A DNA stretch of 64,000 nucleotides from Arenibacter sp. F26102 (GTDB lineage Bacteria; Bacteroidota; Bacteroidia; Flavobacteriales; Flavobacteriaceae): contig NZ_JALKBC010000007.1 in NCBI RefSeq assembly GCF_023015865.1, forward strand, positions 62,001 through 126,000. Direction: 5' to 3'. The translations under genes were made by a program, and so were the position numbers. Numbering within the stretch: position 1 is the first letter of the stretch; every line of letters starts with the position of its first letter. A model generated the notes under the pieces. The model searched no databases and was not told where the DNA came from. It was given only the letters and a program-made list of their open reading frames with translations. Below, one piece after another: positions 61,293 through 64,000 of the stretch.

Positions 61293-62108
61293 TTAAATTT
61301 CCCTAATTAATTCCCTAAATAACTTTATCATTTTTGGTTCGGTTTTCCCAGCAATTTCAATTATTTCGGCAATATTTACCGGCTTTAAGTTGTCCGGATC
61401 GCATTCGTCTGTTAGCACCGATACGGCCACTATTGGTAATCGTAAATGATTGGCAACAATTACTTCCGGAACTGTACTCATTCCCACGGCATCGGCCCCA
61501 ATGATTTTTAGCATTCGGTATTCTGCCTTTGTTTCCAGTTGAGGCCCTACCACTGAGGCGTAAACTCCTTTCTGGAGGGATATATTTTCTTTTTTTGCTA
61601 TTTTCTCCAAGCTATTACGCATAGAAACATCATATGGCTCACTCATATCCGTAAAACGATCACCGAATTCACTTACGTTTTTAAACGCTAAGGGCGACCC
61701 GCCTTGAAGGTTAATATGGTCCTCTATTAGCATGATGTCACCTTTCTTGAAATTGGGATTTATGGCCCCTGCCGCGTTGGATATGAAAAGTTTTTTTATA
61801 CCTAATAAGTGCATCACCCGAATAGGGTAAGTAACATCCAATAGGTCGTAGCCTTCATAAAAATGAAATCTGCCCTGCATAACAACTACTTTTTTGCCTT
61901 CCAAAATACCGTATATCAATTTACCTGAATGGAATTCTACAGTAGCCAGAGGAAAATAGGGTATATGGTTGTAATGGGCTTCTATTGGATTTTCAATGTC
62001 CTCTGCCAATTTACCTAAACCGGTTCCTAATACTATTCCAATTTCAGGGGCTTCAAAACCCTTTCCTATTAAATAGTCCGTAGATTCCTTTAGTAATTTA
62101 CTAGTCAT
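61293..62108 (-). CDS. purine nucleoside phosphorylase (PNP type I)
   Basis: 271 residues. Phosphorolyses purine nucleosides. IGIVLGTGLGKLAEDI (phosphate loop), VVMQGRFHFYEGYDLLDVTYPIRVMHLLGIKKLFISNAAGAINPNF, Glu/Met in ADAVGMSTVPEVIVANHLRLPIVAVSVLTDECDP (base and ribose contacts). It may be ordinary purine salvage. In this cluster, though, it could remove adenine from dimethylarsinoyl-adenosine, a step expected between ArsS and the glycosyltransferases in arsenosugar formation. It lies 6 bases from the TIGR04282 gene, so is co-transcribed with it. Confidence 0.93.
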   Translation of the reverse strand: MTSKLLKESTDYLIGKGFEAPEIGIVLGTGLGKLAEDIENPIEAHYNHIPYFPLATVEFHSGKLIYGILEGKKVVVMQGRFHFYEGYDLLDVTYPIRVMHLLGIKKLFISNAAGAINPNFKKGDIMLIEDHINLQGGSPLAFKNVSEFGDRFTDMSEPYDVSMRNSLEKIAKKENISLQKGVYASVVGPQLETKAEYRMLKIIGADAVGMSTVPEVIVANHLRLPIVAVSVLTDECDPDNLKPVNIAEIIEIAGKTEPKMIKLFRELIREI

Positions 62109-62114
62109 ATAATT

Positions 62115-62726
62115 TCAATTTTTTAAAAAGGTGCGAAATATTTCAATATCCTTAATGTCTTCAAAATTGTCAATGTCATTTTTAGGTGCCAGCAAAACAT
62201 AGTTTTCATCTTTTAGATCTTGTAAAGTAGACTCCAGCACAGTGTCCGTGCCCCAAATTTTATTTTCAAAAAGAGTAGGGTTAAAGACTTTCATTCCCAG
62301 CAAATAATAACCGCCATCAATAGCGGGCCCTATTACATAATCATGATTATCCAGGGAGTAAAAAGCTTCCTTTAATTCATTCTCGGACAAGTCGTACATG
62401 TCACTTCCAATAATAATAATTTTTTCATGACCTGCCTCAAATCCGTCCATAAAAGCATTGGCCATGCGCTGTCCTAATTCATCGCCATATTGCACTTTTT
62501 TGTTGTAAATGGAGTTGTCCCATATATCATTTTCCCAAATATGATCGGAATAACACACCCATTTGCTGATGTTTAAGCCCTTCGTAAAATTTTTGGTGTG
62601 ATTAAGCAAAAATTTATATATGTCCAAGGCAATTTCATCACCTACTGTTGCAGCCAATCTAGTTTTACACTTGCCCAGTTCAGGGTTACGGGTAAAAATT
62701 AATAGTAAGTCTTTGGGGTGGATCAT
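62115..62726 (-). CDS. TIGR04282-type transferase (arsenosugar-cluster glycosyltransferase)
   Basis: 203 residues from ATG 62726 (the open frame reaches 62849 but the extra residues do not belong to the family). MIHPKDLLLIFTRNPELGKCKTRLAATVGDEIALDIYKFLL is the standard start; then IIIIGSDMYDLSENELKEAF and YVIGPAIDGGYYLLGMK of a nucleotidyl/glycosyltransferase A fold. Originally named rSAM/selenodomain-associated transferase 1. Upstream partner of the nucleoside phosphorylase. Confidence 0.87.
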   Translation of the reverse strand: MIHPKDLLLIFTRNPELGKCKTRLAATVGDEIALDIYKFLLNHTKNFTKGLNISKWVCYSDHIWENDIWDNSIYNKKVQYGDELGQRMANAFMDGFEAGHEKIIIIGSDMYDLSENELKEAFYSLDNHDYVIGPAIDGGYYLLGMKVFNPTLFENKIWGTDTVLESTLQDLKDENYVLLAPKNDIDNFEDIKDIEIFRTFLKN

Positions 62727-62890
62727 AGTATCTCTGAAATGTGTGGCCAATTTATAGGGCTTGGTCTTAATGGTCGTTATTAGTTCGGATTCATTACTAT
62801 ATGTAGTGTAGAAATGGGGGAATTTATGGGTCTTCTTTATAACCAGCATTCAACTTATAACAAATTCCTGGCTAATGGCGATATCGGCAT

Positions 62891-63404
62891 TTAATTCTTA
62901 TGTTTTCTGGAATCGTATACTTTATTTGCATTGGTCAACATTTTGCCCCAATGTTTATTAAAGGCATGCACTCTATTCGTTTCTTGTCCAATAGAATCAT
63001 ATACTTTAAAACCTTTATTTTTCCATTCAAAAATACCCCCGTATAAATTGTAAACCTGTGCATAACCCTTTTTTTAAAAGCCTTTCTCCCACATCTTCAG
63101 ATCGCACCCCAATGGAACAATAGACAATAATGGGTGTGTTTTTATCGGGAATGCTGTCGGAAACCGTGTCCAAATCAAATTCTTTGTCACCGACCCATAC
63201 GGCATTTTTAAGATGACTTACCTCAAATTCCTCTTTTCTCCTCGTATCAAGGAGTAAGAACTGGTTGTTCTGTATTAATTCCTCCACCTTTATATAAGGC
63301 ACACTGTTATTGTTGAACTTTCGTATTGCCTTGTCAATAGCACTTTGGCCATATAGACCATAGAGGCAAAAGAGGCTTGTGATAAAATGGAGCAGAAATT
63401 TCAT
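62891..63404 (-). pseudogene. secreted rhodanese-like protein, split by a +1 base in an A7 run
   Basis: From ATG 63404: signal peptide (FITSLFCLYGLYGQ) and a rhodanese domain with FLLLDTRRKEEFEVSHLKNAVWVGD and the active loop IVYCSIGVRSEDVGERLL (Cys about residue 101). At the run of seven A on the minus strand (63069-63075) the frame shifts; uncorrected it stops at 63027 after 18 wrong residues. Removing one A restores GYAQVYNLYGGIFEWKNKG and a typical Lys/Asn-rich end, stopping at 62891. Causes could be mutation, sequencing error or programmed slippage. It is upstream of the arsenosugar-like genes on the same strand. Confidence 0.85.
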
Positions 63405-63425
63405 TATAAGATGTAAATCGTAAAG

Positions 63426-63433
63426 CAAAGATA
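63426..63433 (-). promoter_or_regulatory. -7 box TATCTTTG of the rhodanese gene
   Basis: Exact TAnnTTTG on the minus strand 21 bases before the ATG at 63404. No -33 TTG at the usual distance. Confidence 0.42.
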
Positions 63434-63648
63434 GTATATTGGCATCATAACCTTAAATGCTCAACATTAGCTTGTAAATTAATTACAATAATCATGGTAG
63501 TGGTCTCCGTTTTTAAAAATTGATTTTTTAATTTCACAACCTTGGAACTTCGCAATTTATTTTTTTATAACGTATTTAAAAATGATTAATAGGAAGTAAG
63601 ATGATAATAGGTCCTAGCTATTAATAAAACCTATTTTAATACTATAAT

Positions 63649-64000
63649 ATGCCGGAAAGAAAGAAAAAGAGTCATGACTTTAAATCCAATTTGTATTCCT
63701 ATTGGAAAAAGTCCAGAAGATTTAGGGTTGGAATTTTCGCTAATATTCACGATGCTTTGTTTATTATAGCAGGGATTTTTTCTGCCGCTTTTGGTCTGGA
63801 AAGTTTTTTATTGCCCAATAGCTTTATTGATGGTGGTGCTACGGGAATTTCACTTTTGATTTCCGAAATCACATCTACGCCATTATATATACTGATCATA
63901 CTTGTTAATATTCCCTTTATATATCTTGGTTTTAAAGTGATAGGTAAGCAATTTGCCATTAAGGCCTCCCTGGCAATTCTTGGCTTGGCCATAGTATTGG
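63649..64000 (+). CDS. YitT/DUF161 family membrane protein, N-terminal part (runs off window)
   Basis: From ATG 63649 the frame is open to the window end (117 residues). A basic cytoplasmic start (MPERKKKSHDF, SYWKKSRRFRVG) leads into NIHDALFIIAGIFSAAFGLESFLLPNSFIDGGATGISLLISEITSTPLYILIILVNIPFIYLGFKVIGKQFAIK. The GLESFLLPN and GGATGISLL motifs and the first three membrane segments are those of YitT family proteins, whose C-terminal DUF2179 part must lie outside. Function unknown. Confidence 0.92.
   Translation, partial: MPERKKKSHDFKSNLYSYWKKSRRFRVGIFANIHDALFIIAGIFSAAFGLESFLLPNSFIDGGATGISLLISEITSTPLYILIILVNIPFIYLGFKVIGKQFAIKASLAILGLAIVL

Noticed and set aside
1-64000. CRISPR arrays, tRNA or rRNA genes, prophage, insertion sequences
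   Set aside because: Reading the spacers showed no regular repeat-spacer pattern, no tRNA-like TTCGA arm with acceptor stem, no transposase or integrase, and no target-site duplications.

Overview
The window is a chromosomal segment of a marine-type member of the Flavobacteriaceae (Bacteroidota). The evidence is the conserved flavobacterial order mutY-ssb-gldE-gldD (gliding motility), Bacteroidota-type -7 boxes (TAnnTTTG) in front of many genes, starts without Shine-Dalgarno sequences, AT-rich spacers, a TonB-dependent receptor, and many families typical of the phylum (DUF4199, DUF3127, DUF4301, PepSY-like, 3-keto-disaccharide hydrolases). No rRNA, tRNA, CRISPR array, prophage or insertion sequence was seen. 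Several real genes are too short, frameshifted or cut by the window edge to show up as ordinary long ORFs: a 29-residue basic protein (5759-5848), a split rhodanese (62891-63404), two pseudogenes (20162-20473 and 31305-31595) and a YitT-type gene running off the right end.

Left part (1-15.4 kb): the 3' end of bioB, a JmjC-like cupin, a small outer-membrane protein, recX, a DUF1080 protein, RNase G, a tiny basic protein, HU, mutY-ssb-gldE-gldD, rplU-rpmA with a textbook flavobacterial promoter and terminator, an NAD-dependent reductase, ahcY and a phosphopantetheinyl transferase.

Middle-left (15.5-27.8 kb) is the most unusual part. A tightly overlapping operon (thiamine-binding protein, PnuC-type transporter, NadR-like kinase, DUF4301) and a TPP-riboswitch-controlled TonB receptor look like two halves of a thiamine uptake system. 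Between them lie four tandem paralogues of a small secreted PepSY-like protein (one killed by a nonsense codon), then an NtrC-type sigma-54 response regulator and a convergent, overlapping hybrid histidine kinase. Three of the four PepSY copies carry the same upstream element: a GTGTnTA-N5-TAnACAC inverted repeat, a second ATACACA block, and a GG-containing promoter-like motif at a constant 116-117 bp. This is the geometry of an enhancer for a sigma-54 activator and suggests a self-contained two-component/PepSY system.

Centre (27.9-40.3 kb): a sugar-catabolism group (two Gfo/Idh/MocA oxidoreductases, a DUF6807 protein, a DUF1080 protein and a decayed lipoprotein gene), then housekeeping and stress genes (Rieske-like lipoprotein, greA with a hairpin leader, HIT protein, sensor kinase, flavin reductase, DUF3127 protein with an SSB-like tail, aat, tag, slipin).

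Right part (40.7-64 kb): a PAP2 phosphatase; an operon for D-serine or a related D-hydroxy-amino acid (GntP/DsdX permease, RidA, D-threonine aldolase/D-serine dehydratase-like enzyme, M19 dipeptidase); secreted proteins; an ABC exporter; an Fe-S/redox group (ferredoxin, ferredoxin-NADP reductase-like flavoprotein, Nfu, Mrp); an alkyltransferase-like protein with LysE and trmB; an envelope group (beta-barrel protein, GH113-like lipoprotein, Omp85-like barrel, cell-wall amidase); and a minus-strand cluster resembling arsenosugar biosynthesis (ArsM, purine nucleoside phosphorylase, TIGR04282 and TIGR04283 transferases, DUF547, frameshifted rhodanese) in which the radical-SAM gene arsS is not present inside the window.
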